From: an uncultured Paracoccaceae bacterium
GTDB lineage: Bacteria > Pseudomonadota > Alphaproteobacteria > Rhodobacterales > Rhodobacteraceae
Assembly: GCA_947495795.1 (NCBI GenBank)
Contig: CANMAI010000003.1
Location: 248,001 to 312,000, forward strand
DNA: 64,000 nucleotides
Direction of reading: 5' to 3'
Position 1 is the first letter of the stretch; each line of letters opens with the position of its first letter. This document shows, one piece after another, positions 27,009-38,475 of this stretch. A model generated the notes under the pieces. That model searched no databases. It saw nothing but the letters and a program-made list of their open reading frames with translations, and was not told the origin of the DNA. Both the position numbers and the translations under genes were made by a program.

Positions 27009-28556
27009 CTACCTGCGCCAGAAATCCGGATTGAACAGCGCGATCACCACCAGCGCCTCAAGGCGGCCAAAGATCATTGCCGCCGAAAGGATCGCATAGG
27101 TGAGGGAACTCATATCCCTGAAGCTCATATCCTCGGTCAGCAGGAACGCGGCAGGGCCCGTATTTGTAAGCGCCGCCACTGAAAGTGCCATCGAAGCTTC
27201 AAAACTCTCTCCAGAGGCCGTGAGTGCAAGCAGCGTTGCCGCGATACCAATCAGAAACAGCATCAGGAAAAGCCAGGCAATCGCCGCCCCTTCCCGCCGG
27301 ATGCGCCGCGCCGTCATCCCTGCCCCACCCACGGAGCTTGGGTGGATAAGCCGCCCCATCTCCCGCGCCCCATGCTTGTAAAGCGCATAGATCCGCAGAA
27401 GCTTCACGCCCCCCGCCGTCGTCGCAATGCCGCCGCCCATAACGCAAAGCGCCAGCAGCACAAGGCCCGGCGTGGCAAGGCCGGACCACCCCCGCGCCGC
27501 CTCCCAATCCAGGCTTTCATAGCCCGTGGTTGTCAGAAAAGAGAGCACGCCAAAGGCACTGCCCCATATGGCCCGTACAGCACCCTGCCAGTTTGCCTGA
27601 TCGGCAACATCCACGGCACCGAGGAAGTGGCGAAGAAAGAGAAGAAGAGGCAGGATTGTGATGCAGAGCAATGCGATCTTAACTTCCGGATCAATGCCTT
27701 TGACGGAGAGGATATCCCTTCGAAACATGATCGTAATGCTCTTCTGGGTCACTGCCGTAAAGAGAAAGACGAAGACCAGCACCTCTCCGATATGCCCGCT
27801 GGAAGCCTCTGCAAAGCTTTCCAGAGGCGTGATCCCGGACGTTGCCATCACCCCCATCGCATGCATCATCGCCACAAGGCTTCTGTCCCCGGCAAGGATC
27901 AGGCCGAGCGTCAATGCGGCCGTCAGTGTAACGTACGGCACGACCACCAGGGCGGCATAGCGCTGGATCCGCTCATTGGCCTCCAGAGTACCACTTCGGA
28001 TACGCCGGTTCGGCGTCGCAGAGGCTCCAATTGTCGCCTGTAGCTCATAGCCCCCCAGCTTCATCGGCTCCAGCACAGCCAGAGCCGCCACAAGAAACAT
28101 GAAGCCACCCAGCCAACCCACAATGCCACGCCAAAGATGCAACGGCTCGGCGAGGCTCCACGCCGGATCAAAGAGCGTTGCACCCGTGGTGGTGAGGCTG
28201 GAGAGCATCTCGAAGTAGCTTTGCGGCGCCGTCAGCGCGGGTTGCAGATGGGCGAGCGGCAGCGCCAGCAGCACCGGCAGCGCCAGATAGGCCACGAGAA
28301 GCAGGAAAAGCTGGTTCTGGCCGGGATTGAAGCTCCGCTGCTTGCCCCCCTGCATCTCATTCTGAAGCCCTCGGCCCTGAAGGGCAAAGGCCACCATAAC
28401 CGTCACGATAACGGTGAAAACCGAATGGTAGACAAACGTCCGCGCGATCAGCCACTCATTCAACCGAGCGGCATGGGCCGCCGGGCCAAGCATCAGAAGC
28501 GCAGATGTAAGCAGCAGCAAAACCAGCGGCGGCTGGCGGCGGACAAGAGCAATCAT
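27009..28556 (-). CDS. trkH: potassium uptake protein TrkH
   Basis: Membrane channel subunit of the Trk K+ uptake system. The 515 residues form about ten to twelve helices in four M1-P-M2 repeats, with filter-like turns SLTTTGATLF, ATSGIT, LTTTGYES and NTGPA, where the conserved glycine of each K+ filter is visible. Preceded at 21 bases by trkA, its NAD-binding gate. In Rhodobacteraceae this pair sits between ntrX and hfq. Confidence 0.94.
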   Translation of the reverse strand: MIALVRRQPPLVLLLLTSALLMLGPAAHAARLNEWLIARTFVYHSVFTVIVTVMVAFALQGRGLQNEMQGGKQRSFNPGQNQLFLLLVAYLALPVLLALPLAHLQPALTAPQSYFEMLSSLTTTGATLFDPAWSLAEPLHLWRGIVGWLGGFMFLVAALAVLEPMKLGGYELQATIGASATPNRRIRSGTLEANERIQRYAALVVVPYVTLTAALTLGLILAGDRSLVAMMHAMGVMATSGITPLESFAEASSGHIGEVLVFVFLFTAVTQKSITIMFRRDILSVKGIDPEVKIALLCITILPLLLFLRHFLGAVDVADQANWQGAVRAIWGSAFGVLSFLTTTGYESLDWEAARGWSGLATPGLVLLALCVMGGGIATTAGGVKLLRIYALYKHGAREMGRLIHPSSVGGAGMTARRIRREGAAIAWLFLMLFLIGIAATLLALTASGESFEASMALSVAALTNTGPAAFLLTEDMSFRDMSSLTYAILSAAMIFGRLEALVVIALFNPDFWRR

Positions 28557-28577
28557 CCCGTAAGCCGCCTCCCGGTT

Positions 28578-29954
28578 TCAGAAAAAATTGATGGAGACCT
28601 GAAAGAGATCCTCCACCGCAGCCACATCCTGGCGGAGCGCAAATACAGTCAGCACGTCGCCCTCCTCAATCTTGGTATCCCCCCGCGGCAGGATCACCTT
28701 GCCGCGTTTCTTGATCGCGCCCACCAGCGCGCCCTCCGGCCACTCGATATCCCGAAGTTTCTGCCCGGAAATGGCGGATGTGCCGAGCACCTGCGCCTCC
28801 AGCACCTCCGCCTCCGCATCTCCAATGGAATAAACGGCCTGAATGCGCCCGTGCCGGATATGGCGCAGAATGGAGGATACGGTTGTGGCGCGCGGATTGA
28901 TGTAGGCATCAATCCCCAGCGGCGCCATCAGCGAGGAAAGGGCCGGATCATTCACCAGCGCAATCACCAGCGGCGCCCCTTCGGACTTGGCCCGCGCGCA
29001 GGTCAGCAGGTTGGTCTTGTCGTCATCTGTCAGCGCCAACACGGCATCCGCCTTGGAAAGATTGGCCTCATCCAGCAGGTTCTTGTCCAGCCCGTCGCCA
29101 TGCAAAACGATCGTCCGCTCCAGCGTATCCGCCGCCCGCTCGGCCACGTCACGGTTCAGCTCGATCAGCTTGGCACGCGTCTTTTCCTTGCCCTGTTCCA
29201 GCGCCTGGGCAACCGCCAGCCCTACATTTCCCCCGCCGATAATGATCACGCGGGAGGATTTGCGGTTCGTCTTCCCGAAAATTTCCATTGTTCGCTGAAC
29301 ATCCGGCGTGGCCGCGAACACATAAGCCTGATCCCGCGCATAAATCTGATCACCGGGCTCCGGCGCAAAAAGATGCCCCTCCCGCCGGATACCAACCACA
29401 ACCGCCTTCAGCGTTGAAAAAAGCTCCGTCAACTGGCGGAGCGGCGTGTTGATCACCGGGCAATCCTCATCAATCGCGATCCCGATCAACTGCGCATCCC
29501 CATCAAGAAAGCTCTCCGTGTCGAACGCCGCGGGTGCCGCCAGCCGTTGCAAAGCCGCCTCCGCCACCTCCTCTTCGGGAGAGATCACAACGTCAATCGG
29601 CAGGTGATCCCGTCGATACAAGTCCGAGTAAATGGCGTCGAGATAGGAGCGGGAGCGAAGCCGCGCCACCTTGCGCGGAATGTTGAACACGGAATGCGCC
29701 ACTTGGCACGTTACCATGTTCACCTCATCGGATTGCGTGGCCGCGATGATCATATCGGCGTCGCGCGCCCCCGCACGGTCCAACACATCGGGGTGCGAAG
29801 CAAAGCCGGTGATCCCGCTTACATCCAGCGTATCCGTAATCCGGCGGATCAGAAGCCCGTCCTGATCCAGCACAGTCACATCATTGCCTTCGGCTGAGAG
29901 GTGTCGGGCGAGCTGGCCGCCCACCTGCCCTGCCCCGCAAATGATTACCTTCAT
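28578..29954 (-). CDS. trkA: Trk system potassium uptake protein TrkA
   Basis: Cytosolic regulator that binds NAD(H) and gates TrkH. The 458-residue protein has two RCK units: Rossmann motif GAGQVGGQLARHL near the N-terminus, a TrkA-C domain at about 140-220, a second Rossmann motif IIGGGNVGLAVAQAL at about 235, and the C-terminal TrkA-C. The start overlaps the ntrX stop by ATGA, tying K+ uptake to the ntr transcript. Confidence 0.95.
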   Translation of the reverse strand: MKVIICGAGQVGGQLARHLSAEGNDVTVLDQDGLLIRRITDTLDVSGITGFASHPDVLDRAGARDADMIIAATQSDEVNMVTCQVAHSVFNIPRKVARLRSRSYLDAIYSDLYRRDHLPIDVVISPEEEVAEAALQRLAAPAAFDTESFLDGDAQLIGIAIDEDCPVINTPLRQLTELFSTLKAVVVGIRREGHLFAPEPGDQIYARDQAYVFAATPDVQRTMEIFGKTNRKSSRVIIIGGGNVGLAVAQALEQGKEKTRAKLIELNRDVAERAADTLERTIVLHGDGLDKNLLDEANLSKADAVLALTDDDKTNLLTCARAKSEGAPLVIALVNDPALSSLMAPLGIDAYINPRATTVSSILRHIRHGRIQAVYSIGDAEAEVLEAQVLGTSAISGQKLRDIEWPEGALVGAIKKRGKVILPRGDTKIEEGDVLTVFALRQDVAAVEDLFQVSINFF

Positions 29955-31363
29955 GCGCTTTCGTCAAGCTCCGTCGGTTCCGCCACCCGTGCGCCGCCGC
30001 GCGCGGTGGTGATGACGTTCAGCGATTTCAGCTTCCGGTGCAAGGCCGAACGCTCCATACCCACAAAAGTTGCCGTGCGGGAAATGTTGCCACCAAAGCG
30101 GTTAATCTGTGCGATCAGATATTCCCGCTCAAACATCTCGCGTGCTTCGCGCAAGGGCATGCCCGCATATGTCGCTGAAATGAGGGAGACAACCGTTTCC
30201 GGCGTCGGCGCGGTGATTTCCGAGGGAAATTCCGAAGCCTCCACCTCTCCACTATCCGGCCCCATGATCAGGCATCGCTCCAGCGTGTTTTTCAGCTGGC
30301 GGATGTTGCCGGGCCAGTTCATCGTCTGCAAATGGGCTTCTGCATCCGCGCTCAGGTTGCGCAAAGGCAAGCCCTGCACCGCATTGAGTTCCTTGATAAA
30401 ATGGGCGGCAAGCTCGGGGATGTCTTCCCGCCGGGCATCCAGAGCAGGCACTGCAATCGGCACCACATTCAGCCGGTGATACAGCTCCTCACGGAACGTC
30501 CCCGCATCAATCTCGGCCTTCAGATCACGGTTTGTGGCCGAAAGAACGCGCACATCCACGCGCACGGTGTCCGAGCTTCCGGGCCGCTGGAAACTCTGCT
30601 CCACCAGTACGCGCAGGATCTTGGATTGCGTGCCCAGCGGCATGTCCGCGACCTCATCGAAGAACAGGATCCCGCCATGCGCCTGCTCGAAAAGCCCGGG
30701 CTCCTGCCCGCGCTCTGCCGAGAATCGCCCGAACAGCACATCCTCCATCCGGTCAGGCTCGATCGAGGCGGCCGAAACCGTCACAAATGGCGCATTCGCC
30801 CGGTCACTCTCGCTGTGCAGATACCGCGCCGCCACTTCCTTACCGCTGCCCGCAGGCCCGGTCATCATCACACGTCCGTTGCCGCGCGCTACCTTTTCCA
30901 GCTGCGATTTCATGGCTTTGAACGTAGCGCTGGAGCCGATCATCTCGCTGTTGCTCACCTCACGCACCCGCAGGCTTGCGTTCTCGCGCCGCAGTCGGGC
31001 TGTTTCCAGCCCGCGCGTGATCACCACCATCAGCTGATCGATGTTGAAGGGCTTCTCGATGAAATCGTAGGCACCCTGCTTCACCGCAGCCACCGCGATC
31101 TCGATATTGCCGTGGCCCGAGATGATCACCACCGGAATGGCCGGATTGTTGCGCTTTACAAGCTTGAGAATATCGATCCCGTCCAGCTTGCTGTCCTTCA
31201 GCCAGATATCGAGAATGATCAGATCCGGCGCCTCGCCATTGATCTCCGCCAGCGCCGTATCACTGTCACCCGCCAGCCGAACGGCATGGCCTTCATCACG
31301 CAGGATATCTCCCACAAGTTCGCGGATATCCCGCTCATCATCCACTATCAGTATATCGCCCAT
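29951..31363 (-). CDS. ntrX: nitrogen/redox response regulator NtrX, without GAFTGA
   Basis: Response regulator paired with NtrY. Receiver domain 1-120 with phospho-acceptor Asp52 and Lys104; AAA+ domain with Walker A GPAGSGKE (169-176) and Walker B ILFFDEV (232-238); Fis-type helix-turn-helix at the C-terminus (GGNISRTATFVGMERSALHR). The segment after LFG (210-212), where sigma-54 activators carry GAFTGA, reads RFSAERGQEPGLFEQA, so contact with sigma-54 is not expected. It lies 11 bases after ntrY. It probably works with sigma-70 or as a repressor. Confidence 0.94.
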   Translation of the reverse strand: MGDILIVDDERDIRELVGDILRDEGHAVRLAGDSDTALAEINGEAPDLIILDIWLKDSKLDGIDILKLVKRNNPAIPVVIISGHGNIEIAVAAVKQGAYDFIEKPFNIDQLMVVITRGLETARLRRENASLRVREVSNSEMIGSSATFKAMKSQLEKVARGNGRVMMTGPAGSGKEVAARYLHSESDRANAPFVTVSAASIEPDRMEDVLFGRFSAERGQEPGLFEQAHGGILFFDEVADMPLGTQSKILRVLVEQSFQRPGSSDTVRVDVRVLSATNRDLKAEIDAGTFREELYHRLNVVPIAVPALDARREDIPELAAHFIKELNAVQGLPLRNLSADAEAHLQTMNWPGNIRQLKNTLERCLIMGPDSGEVEASEFPSEITAPTPETVVSLISATYAGMPLREAREMFEREYLIAQINRFGGNISRTATFVGMERSALHRKLKSLNVITTARGGARVAEPTELDESA

Positions 31364-31374
31364 ATCGTCCTCGT

Positions 31375-33630
31375 TTATGCCAAAGCTCGTTTCTTTTCAG
31401 GTTCTTGCAGGATGCCGCTCTCACTCACAGGCAGCAGGATGCGGGCCTCTGCCCCCACCTTCATGCCTTCGGAAAATGCGGGCGCATCCATCAGCTCAAG
31501 CTGGCCCGCATGGTCCTCAATGATCTTCTTCACAATAGAAAGCCCAAGCCCCGTGCCCTTCTCGCGATTGGTCACATAAGGCTCGAAAAGCCGTTGGCGC
31601 TGCTCCGGCAGGCCCACGCCATTGTCCTGTATCTGGATCAGAAGCGCACCTTCCACATGGCTTACCAAAATCCTTATTTCAGGGTGGTAGTCCGTGCGCC
31701 CGGCCGCTGCTTCATCCGTCGCTTCGGCCGCGTTTTTCATCAGGTTTGTAAGGGCTTGCGTGATCAATGTCTCGTCGATCAGCGCATCCACCTTTTCTTC
31801 GGGCAGCTCTACCACATACCGGATATCGGGCCGCCCGTTTTCCTGCAAATGCACCGCGTCCCGGATCAGTCGAAGGATATCCGCACTGCGCCGCTCCGGG
31901 GTCGGCATCCGCGCAAATTTGGAAAATTCATCCACGATCCGCCGCAAATCACCCGTCTGCCGGATAATAACATCCGAATATTGGGCAAGTGCCGCCGCAT
32001 CCTCTTCGCCGACCAGTGGCGTGAACTTCCGCCGCAGCCGCTCGGCAGAAAGCTGAATGGGAGTCAGCGGGTTCTTGATTTCATGCGCAATCCGGCGTGC
32101 CACATCGCCCCACGCGGCGGTGCGCTGCGCCTGAACCAGGTCGGATACGTCATCAAACGTCACCACATATCCCTCCAGGTTCCCGCCAGCCCCGGCCCGG
32201 CGTGCCATCCGCACCAGAAGCGTCTCTTCCTGTCCGCTTCTCAAAATGCGCACCTCGCCCTGGCTCACACCGTGAAAACTGCCCTCCAACTTGTTGAAAA
32301 GCTCCGCAAATTCAGGAACGGCCTGCTCAAGATGGACCTTGGAAGGCAGGATACCATCGAGCGAGAGAAGATCGGCGGACGCCCGGTTCATCATCTCGAT
32401 CCGCCCTTCGGCATCCAGCCCGATCACCCCTGCCGTTACGCTGGAAAGGATAGAGTCAAACAGGCGACGGCGGCGCTCCGTCTCCTCGTTTGCCTCGATC
32501 AACGCATCACGCTGAAGTTTAACTTCGCGCGTCATCGTATTGAAACCGCGAGATAAAGTAGCAAATTCATCATCGCCGCGCTCTTCCATGACCTGAAAGT
32601 CGAGATCGCCCTTGGCCACGCGCTCCGCCGCACCAACAAGTCGCCCCACCGGCCTGGAAAGCCGCTCGGCAAACCAGAGTCCGAACCAGATCGCGGCAAG
32701 GATCACAATCAGCGCAAAGCCGAGATAAACGAGGGCAAATCTGAAGAGAAGCCGCCCTCGTTCCCGCTCAAGCTGTTGATAAAGCCCGACTGTCTCTTTG
32801 GTCTGGTCCAGAAGGCTCAGAATTTCGCCGTCCACATCGCGCGTCACATAGAGGAATCGATCCACAAAACTTGTCAGCTGGATCAGCGCTCGAAACTCGT
32901 TATTCTCCCAGTCCTCGATAATGACGGCCTCACCCAGGCGCGCGCGCTCAATTTCCGCCGCTGTGGGTTTCTCATAGTCGAACCGGTAGCTTCGCTCGCC
33001 CCGCCCCCTCAGCCCGCCATCGCCATCGATGATGAAGGCTTCCGGCAGTTCGCGCTGCATCTGCACCTGGCCCTGCGTGAGAAGGTCGCGCAACTGGCCT
33101 GCCGAGATCAGTGGAAAGCGATCCTTCTGCACATTTAGAAAGCCCGCAAGGATCCACGCATCCGAAGTGATGTTGAACCGGTGCTCCGCCTCATAGGATT
33201 GCGCGGCGGCAAGACTGTTGCCAACAACGTTGCGCACCCGGTCGGAAAACCAGCCCTCAAGTCCGAAATTCACGGACAGCGTGGCAAAAACGGCCACCAG
33301 CACTGTGGGAACCAGCGCAATCAGCGCAAACATGCCTGTCAAACGAAGGTGAAGCTGCGAGCCTGCCGATTGCTTTCGCCGTGCGATGATCTGCGAGATA
33401 ATGCTGCGGGAAATCAGCCCTGCAATCACCGTTACATAAACAAAGTCCGCCAGCAAAGCCGCGCGGAGTGACGCGCTTGTCACACCTGTTCGCGTATTTA
33501 CGGCAAACGCCGTCCAGATTGCAAGCGTGGGTCCCAACACAACCAGTAGCAGTGTAAGCGTCGATTGAACGCGTTTCTCACGCAACATCTGGTCAAGGGC
33601 AGACCACAGCTGGCTGGCGGTTTGTTGCAC
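31375..33630 (-). CDS. ntrY: sensor histidine kinase NtrY
   Basis: Membrane-bound kinase of the NtrYX system, linked to nitrogen control, redox and envelope homeostasis. The 751 residues contain three N-terminal helices (about 20-110), a periplasmic domain (about 115-285), a fourth helix, HAMP (about 310-365), PAS (about 380-490), the H box [21 protein letters not shown] and the ATPase domain with NAAEA and TGLGLSIVKKI. Full-length and typical for alphaproteobacteria. It starts 41 bases after the ntrC stop. Confidence 0.95.
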   Translation of the reverse strand: MQQTASQLWSALDQMLREKRVQSTLTLLLVVLGPTLAIWTAFAVNTRTGVTSASLRAALLADFVYVTVIAGLISRSIISQIIARRKQSAGSQLHLRLTGMFALIALVPTVLVAVFATLSVNFGLEGWFSDRVRNVVGNSLAAAQSYEAEHRFNITSDAWILAGFLNVQKDRFPLISAGQLRDLLTQGQVQMQRELPEAFIIDGDGGLRGRGERSYRFDYEKPTAAEIERARLGEAVIIEDWENNEFRALIQLTSFVDRFLYVTRDVDGEILSLLDQTKETVGLYQQLERERGRLLFRFALVYLGFALIVILAAIWFGLWFAERLSRPVGRLVGAAERVAKGDLDFQVMEERGDDEFATLSRGFNTMTREVKLQRDALIEANEETERRRRLFDSILSSVTAGVIGLDAEGRIEMMNRASADLLSLDGILPSKVHLEQAVPEFAELFNKLEGSFHGVSQGEVRILRSGQEETLLVRMARRAGAGGNLEGYVVTFDDVSDLVQAQRTAAWGDVARRIAHEIKNPLTPIQLSAERLRRKFTPLVGEEDAAALAQYSDVIIRQTGDLRRIVDEFSKFARMPTPERRSADILRLIRDAVHLQENGRPDIRYVVELPEEKVDALIDETLITQALTNLMKNAAEATDEAAAGRTDYHPEIRILVSHVEGALLIQIQDNGVGLPEQRQRLFEPYVTNREKGTGLGLSIVKKIIEDHAGQLELMDAPAFSEGMKVGAEARILLPVSESGILQEPEKKRALA

Positions 33631-33671
33631 GTGAGGGACAGGCCTGTTTTATCTTTGTCACTGTGGCCAAG

Positions 33672-35117
33672 TTACATCATTTTTTTGCCGCGTGTTACTG
33701 AAATGTCTAGCTCCTGAATCTTTTTTCGCAGCGTATTTCGGTTAATTCCCAGCAAATCGGCCGTTTTCACCTGATTTCCGCGCGTAGCAGAGAGAGAAAG
33801 GGCAATAAGCGGCAATTCTACCTCCTTGAGAATCCGCTCATAAAGCCCGCTGGGCGGCAGATTCTCGCCGTGCATGTCGAAATATCGCTTCAGATGCACC
33901 TCTATCGCCTGCCCCAAACGCTGCCCCTGCTCGGGCTGTGGCATGCTGGTGGAGCTTGGTCGCGCCTTGATCTCCTGCTCCACCACAGAGGCGGAGATGA
34001 TCTCATCGGGGCAAAGCACCGCAAGCCTGCGGATCAGGTTCTCCAGTTCCCGCACATTGCCGTGCCACGCTTCCTTTCGCAAAATCTCCAAGGCCTCCTT
34101 GGAGATCATATGCCGGGGCAGGCCTTCCGCTTCAGCCTGTCGCAGGAAATGCCGCGCAAGATCGGGAATATCATCGAGCCTGTCACGCAAGGGCGGCAGG
34201 CGCACCGGCACGATATTCAGCCTGTAGAAAAGATCCTCCCGAAACTTGCCCTCGTTCACCAGCGCGCGCAGATCCTGATGTGTTGCCGCAACAATCCGTG
34301 CGTCCGCCGTCAGCGTCTCCCGCCCGCCCACACGCGCGAACTTGCCATCCTGCAACACCCGCAAAAGCCGCGTTTGCGCATCCAGCGGCATGTCCCCCAC
34401 CTCATCGAGGAACAGGGTGCCGCCGCCCGCCTGCTCAAACTTGCCAGCACCATCAGCCCCCGCGATCGCCGCAGTGCCAAAAAGCTCCGTCTCGATCATA
34501 TCAGGCGGAATGGAAGCCATGTTGATCGCCACGAACGTCCCGTTCTTGCGCTGCCCGAAATTGTGCAAGGCGCGCGCCACGATCTCCTTGCCCGTGCCGC
34601 TTTCCCCCGAAATCATCACCCCAAGATCGGTTATCATCAGCCGCGCCATGATCCGGTAAACTTCCTGCATGGCGGGTGATCTCCCGATCAGCGGCAGTTT
34701 CTGCGTATCGTCCGCCGGCACCACTTCCTCTTCCTGAGGCTGGTAAAGCCGCCGCTGCCGGTTCAGCGCCTTGTTCACCTGGCTCAGCACTTCACGCAGA
34801 TCAAAAGGCTTCGGCACATACTCGTAAGCGCCCACTTCCGTCGCACGAATGGCCGTCATCACGGTGTTCTGCGCGCTCATCACGATCACCGGCAAATCCG
34901 GGCGCTTGCGCTTGATCGCGGGCAGAATATCCAGCGCATCGCCATCGGGCATCATCACGTCCGTCACCACGCAGTCGCCCTCGCCCTCCTCGATCCAGCG
35001 CCACAGCGTGGAAACGGTTCCGGTGGAGCGCACACGCGCACCCGCCCGTGTCAGCGCCTGGCTCAGCACAGTCCGAATGGTGCGGTCATCATCCGCAACG
35101 ATCACAGTCCCTTCCAT
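33672..35117 (-). CDS. ntrC: nitrogen regulator NtrC, without GAFTGA
   Basis: Master activator of nitrogen assimilation genes, phosphorylated by NtrB. Receiver domain 1-120 with Asp53; AAA+ domain with Walker A GESGTGKE (171-178) and Walker [11 protein letters not shown] (231-240); Fis-type helix-turn-helix near the C-terminus ([20 protein letters not shown]). Between ELFG (211-214) and Walker B the family loop GAFTGA is replaced by [16 protein letters not shown]. This matches Rhodobacter capsulatus NtrC, which activates sigma-70 promoters. The start overlaps the ntrB stop as TGATG. Confidence 0.96.
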   Translation of the reverse strand: MEGTVIVADDDRTIRTVLSQALTRAGARVRSTGTVSTLWRWIEEGEGDCVVTDVMMPDGDALDILPAIKRKRPDLPVIVMSAQNTVMTAIRATEVGAYEYVPKPFDLREVLSQVNKALNRQRRLYQPQEEEVVPADDTQKLPLIGRSPAMQEVYRIMARLMITDLGVMISGESGTGKEIVARALHNFGQRKNGTFVAINMASIPPDMIETELFGTAAIAGADGAGKFEQAGGGTLFLDEVGDMPLDAQTRLLRVLQDGKFARVGGRETLTADARIVAATHQDLRALVNEGKFREDLFYRLNIVPVRLPPLRDRLDDIPDLARHFLRQAEAEGLPRHMISKEALEILRKEAWHGNVRELENLIRRLAVLCPDEIISASVVEQEIKARPSSTSMPQPEQGQRLGQAIEVHLKRYFDMHGENLPPSGLYERILKEVELPLIALSLSATRGNQVKTADLLGINRNTLRKKIQELDISVTRGKKMM

Positions 35118-36210
35118 CAGGCGCTCCGCTTCTTCTTAATTTCAGTCGTTTGGCTCGATTGGATGGGCAGGCGCACGCGAAACTCGGTGCGCCCCGGCAC
35201 GCTCTCGCACTCCACCACGCCACCATGATCCGTCAGCACCTTGGAGACGAGCGAAAGGCCAAGCCCCGAGCCATTGGCCTTGGAGCTGACAAACGGATCA
35301 AACACATCACGTATCAGGTTTTCGGGAATGCCCGTACCATTATCGATGATGCTCACCATCAGCGGCAGCTTCTCGCTCCGCCCGCCCGGCAGCGCCAGCT
35401 TCACCCCCGGCTGATACCCGGTGCGCAGCGTGATCATCCCCCCCACCTCCGGCACCGCCTCGGCAGCGTTCTTCAAAAGGTTCTGGAAAACCTGCATCAG
35501 TTGATCCGCATCGCCAATCGTCGGTGGCAACGAGGGGTCATACTGCTCCCGAAACCGCACATGCCGCGCAAATCCCGCCTGCGCGGCGCGCTTGGCTCGA
35601 TCCAGCACATCATGAATGTTCACATCCGCCCGGTTGATGGGCCGAAGCTCACCAAATTGTTCAACCCGCTCCACAAGGTTCGCGATCCGCCTGCTCTCCT
35701 GCTGGATCAGTTCCGTCAGCTCCTGATCGCCATCATCGAGCGACATCGAAAGCAGCTGTGCGGCACCGGAAATTCCGGCCAACGGGTTCTTGATCTCATG
35801 CGCCAGCATCGCGGCCATACCCGTCACCGAACGCGCCGCCGAGCGGTTCGAAAGCGAGCGGTCCATCTGGTCCGCCATCCCGCGCGGATGCAGCAGCATC
35901 AGCACTTGCCCCTCCGCGTCCTGCACCTGGCTCGCGCGCAGCGTAAAACTCTGCCCCGGCCTGTCCGCCCACGCAATTTCCATGTTGTAAAGCACGACGG
36001 AAACGGATCCCTGCCGCGCCTGCGCCAACCCATCCAGCACAGCGCTTTCAGCGCCCACATACCGCGCCAAAGGCTTGCCGATCAGCTGTTTGCGCGACAT
36101 CGCGGTAAAGGCTTCCGCCTCCGAATTGCAGGCAGCCACCGTGTTGTCGGCCGCAAGGATAAAGGCCGGATAGGGGATGGCGCCCCATATCTGGTCCAAC
36201 GTCAGGTCGC

Positions 36211-36214
<4 letters not shown>
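35117..36214 (-). CDS. ntrB: nitrogen sensor kinase NtrB
   Basis: Cytosolic histidine kinase/phosphatase that, under PII control, sets NtrC phosphorylation. The 365 residues start with a PAS domain ([21 protein letters not shown]), then the H box [21 protein letters not shown], the N box [10 protein letters not shown], and the G boxes [10 protein letters not shown] and GSGLGLSLV. No membrane segment. Its start overlaps the dusB stop (ATGA), the classical nifR3-ntrB-ntrC order. Confidence 0.96.
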
Positions 36215-37188
<974 letters not shown>

Positions 37189-37312
37189 CGCTACTTTGCT
37201 TAATCTCTGGGCAACCTTGCTATCAATAGTCAAATCAGCGCAGCAAGGCAATCTCCTTTAACTTGAGCCCGAGATTTGCGATAGAGAGCGGATAACGGCC
37301 TATGGACAGTTG

Positions 37313-37993
37313 ATGAACACCGCCGCCTTAATCGTTGCCGCCGGCCGGGGCCACCGCGCGGGCGGGGAATTGCCCAAACAATACCGCATGCTCGGCGGGC
37401 AAACGGTGCTGGCGCGAACGCTCGAAAGCTTTCTGTCGCACAACCTGATCAGCTTTGTTCAGGTGGTCGTCCATGCCGAGGATGAAGCGCTTTATACCAA
37501 TGCAGTCAACGGATTGGCCAACAACCGCCTCCTCCCCCCCGTGCATGGCGGCGCGGACAGGCAGGCATCGGTGCATGCGGGGCTGGAGGCGCTTGCCGCC
37601 GATCCGCCTGATGCCGTCCTCATCCACGATGCCGCCCGCCCGTTTCTCTCACCCGAACTCACCGGCCGCGTCGTAGAGGCGTTGCACAGCGCAGAGGCAG
37701 TCCTTCCTGCACTGCCCATTGTGGATGCACTCTGGCGTTCAGATGGTGGCAAAGCCACAGATGCCGTCCCGCGAGAGGATCTCTGGCGCGCGCAAACCCC
37801 GCAAGGCTTCGCGTTTCCTGCCATTCTCGATCTTCATCGAAAGGCCGCCCCCGGCGCACCGGATGACGTAACGCTCGCCCGTATCGCGGGCCTCGATGTG
37901 GCAATCGTTATGGGCGACGGCAACAATTTCAAAATCACCCTCGCAGAGGACTTCACCCGCGGCGAAACCCTCCTTGCGCGACAGGAAGGCTGA
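37313..37993 (+). CDS. ispD: 2-C-methyl-D-erythritol 4-phosphate cytidylyltransferase
   Basis: Third step of the MEP isoprenoid pathway: CTP + MEP to CDP-ME. The 226-residue protein has the CTP-binding loop [17 protein letters not shown], the central DAARPF and the C-terminal TDDVTLAR-like region ([13 protein letters not shown]). ATG 37313 follows a GGA; TTG 37310 just upstream is an alternative. It is a separate gene from ispF, two bases apart, whereas many alphaproteobacteria have a fused IspDF. Confidence 0.95.
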   Translation: MNTAALIVAAGRGHRAGGELPKQYRMLGGQTVLARTLESFLSHNLISFVQVVVHAEDEALYTNAVNGLANNRLLPPVHGGADRQASVHAGLEALAADPPDAVLIHDAARPFLSPELTGRVVEALHSAEAVLPALPIVDALWRSDGGKATDAVPREDLWRAQTPQGFAFPAILDLHRKAAPGAPDDVTLARIAGLDVAIVMGDGNNFKITLAEDFTRGETLLARQEG

Positions 37994-37995
37994 TC

Positions 37996-38475
37996 ATGGA
38001 TGTAAGAACCGGCATCGGCTACGATGTGCATGCCTTCGGGCCTGGCGATGCGGTGGTGCTGAACGGCATCCCTATCCCGCACAGCCGCAGCCTCAAGGGC
38101 CATTCCGATGCCGATGTCGCGATGCATGCCATAACCGATGCGATTTTCGGCGCGCTCGCAGAGGGCGATATAGGCCAGTGGTTTCCACCGTCAGAGCCCG
38201 CATGGAAAGGCGCTGCCTCCCACATCTTCCTCACAAAGGCCGTTGAGCGCGCGGCAGCACGCGGCTTTCGGATCAGCAACATCGATTGCACCATAATCTG
38301 CGAGCACCCCAAAATTGGCCCCTATGCTGCGGCGATGCGCGCCAATCTCGCAAACCTCCTCAAGCTTGAGGAGGATCGCATCTCCGTGAAGGCCACCACA
38401 TCCGAACGCCTTGGTTTTACCGGGCGGGAGGAAGGGATCGCCGCCACCGCCACCGCCACTCTGATCGCGCCATGA
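37996..38475 (+). CDS. ispF: 2-C-methyl-D-erythritol 2,4-cyclodiphosphate synthase
   Basis: Fifth step of the MEP pathway, releasing CMP to form the cyclodiphosphate. The 159 residues have the metal-binding GYDVHAFG (Asp, His), the signature [15 protein letters not shown], and the C-terminal [17 protein letters not shown]. Overlaps the pgpA start by ATGA. Confidence 0.96.
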   Translation: MDVRTGIGYDVHAFGPGDAVVLNGIPIPHSRSLKGHSDADVAMHAITDAIFGALAEGDIGQWFPPSEPAWKGAASHIFLTKAVERAAARGFRISNIDCTIICEHPKIGPYAAAMRANLANLLKLEEDRISVKATTSERLGFTGREEGIAATATATLIAP

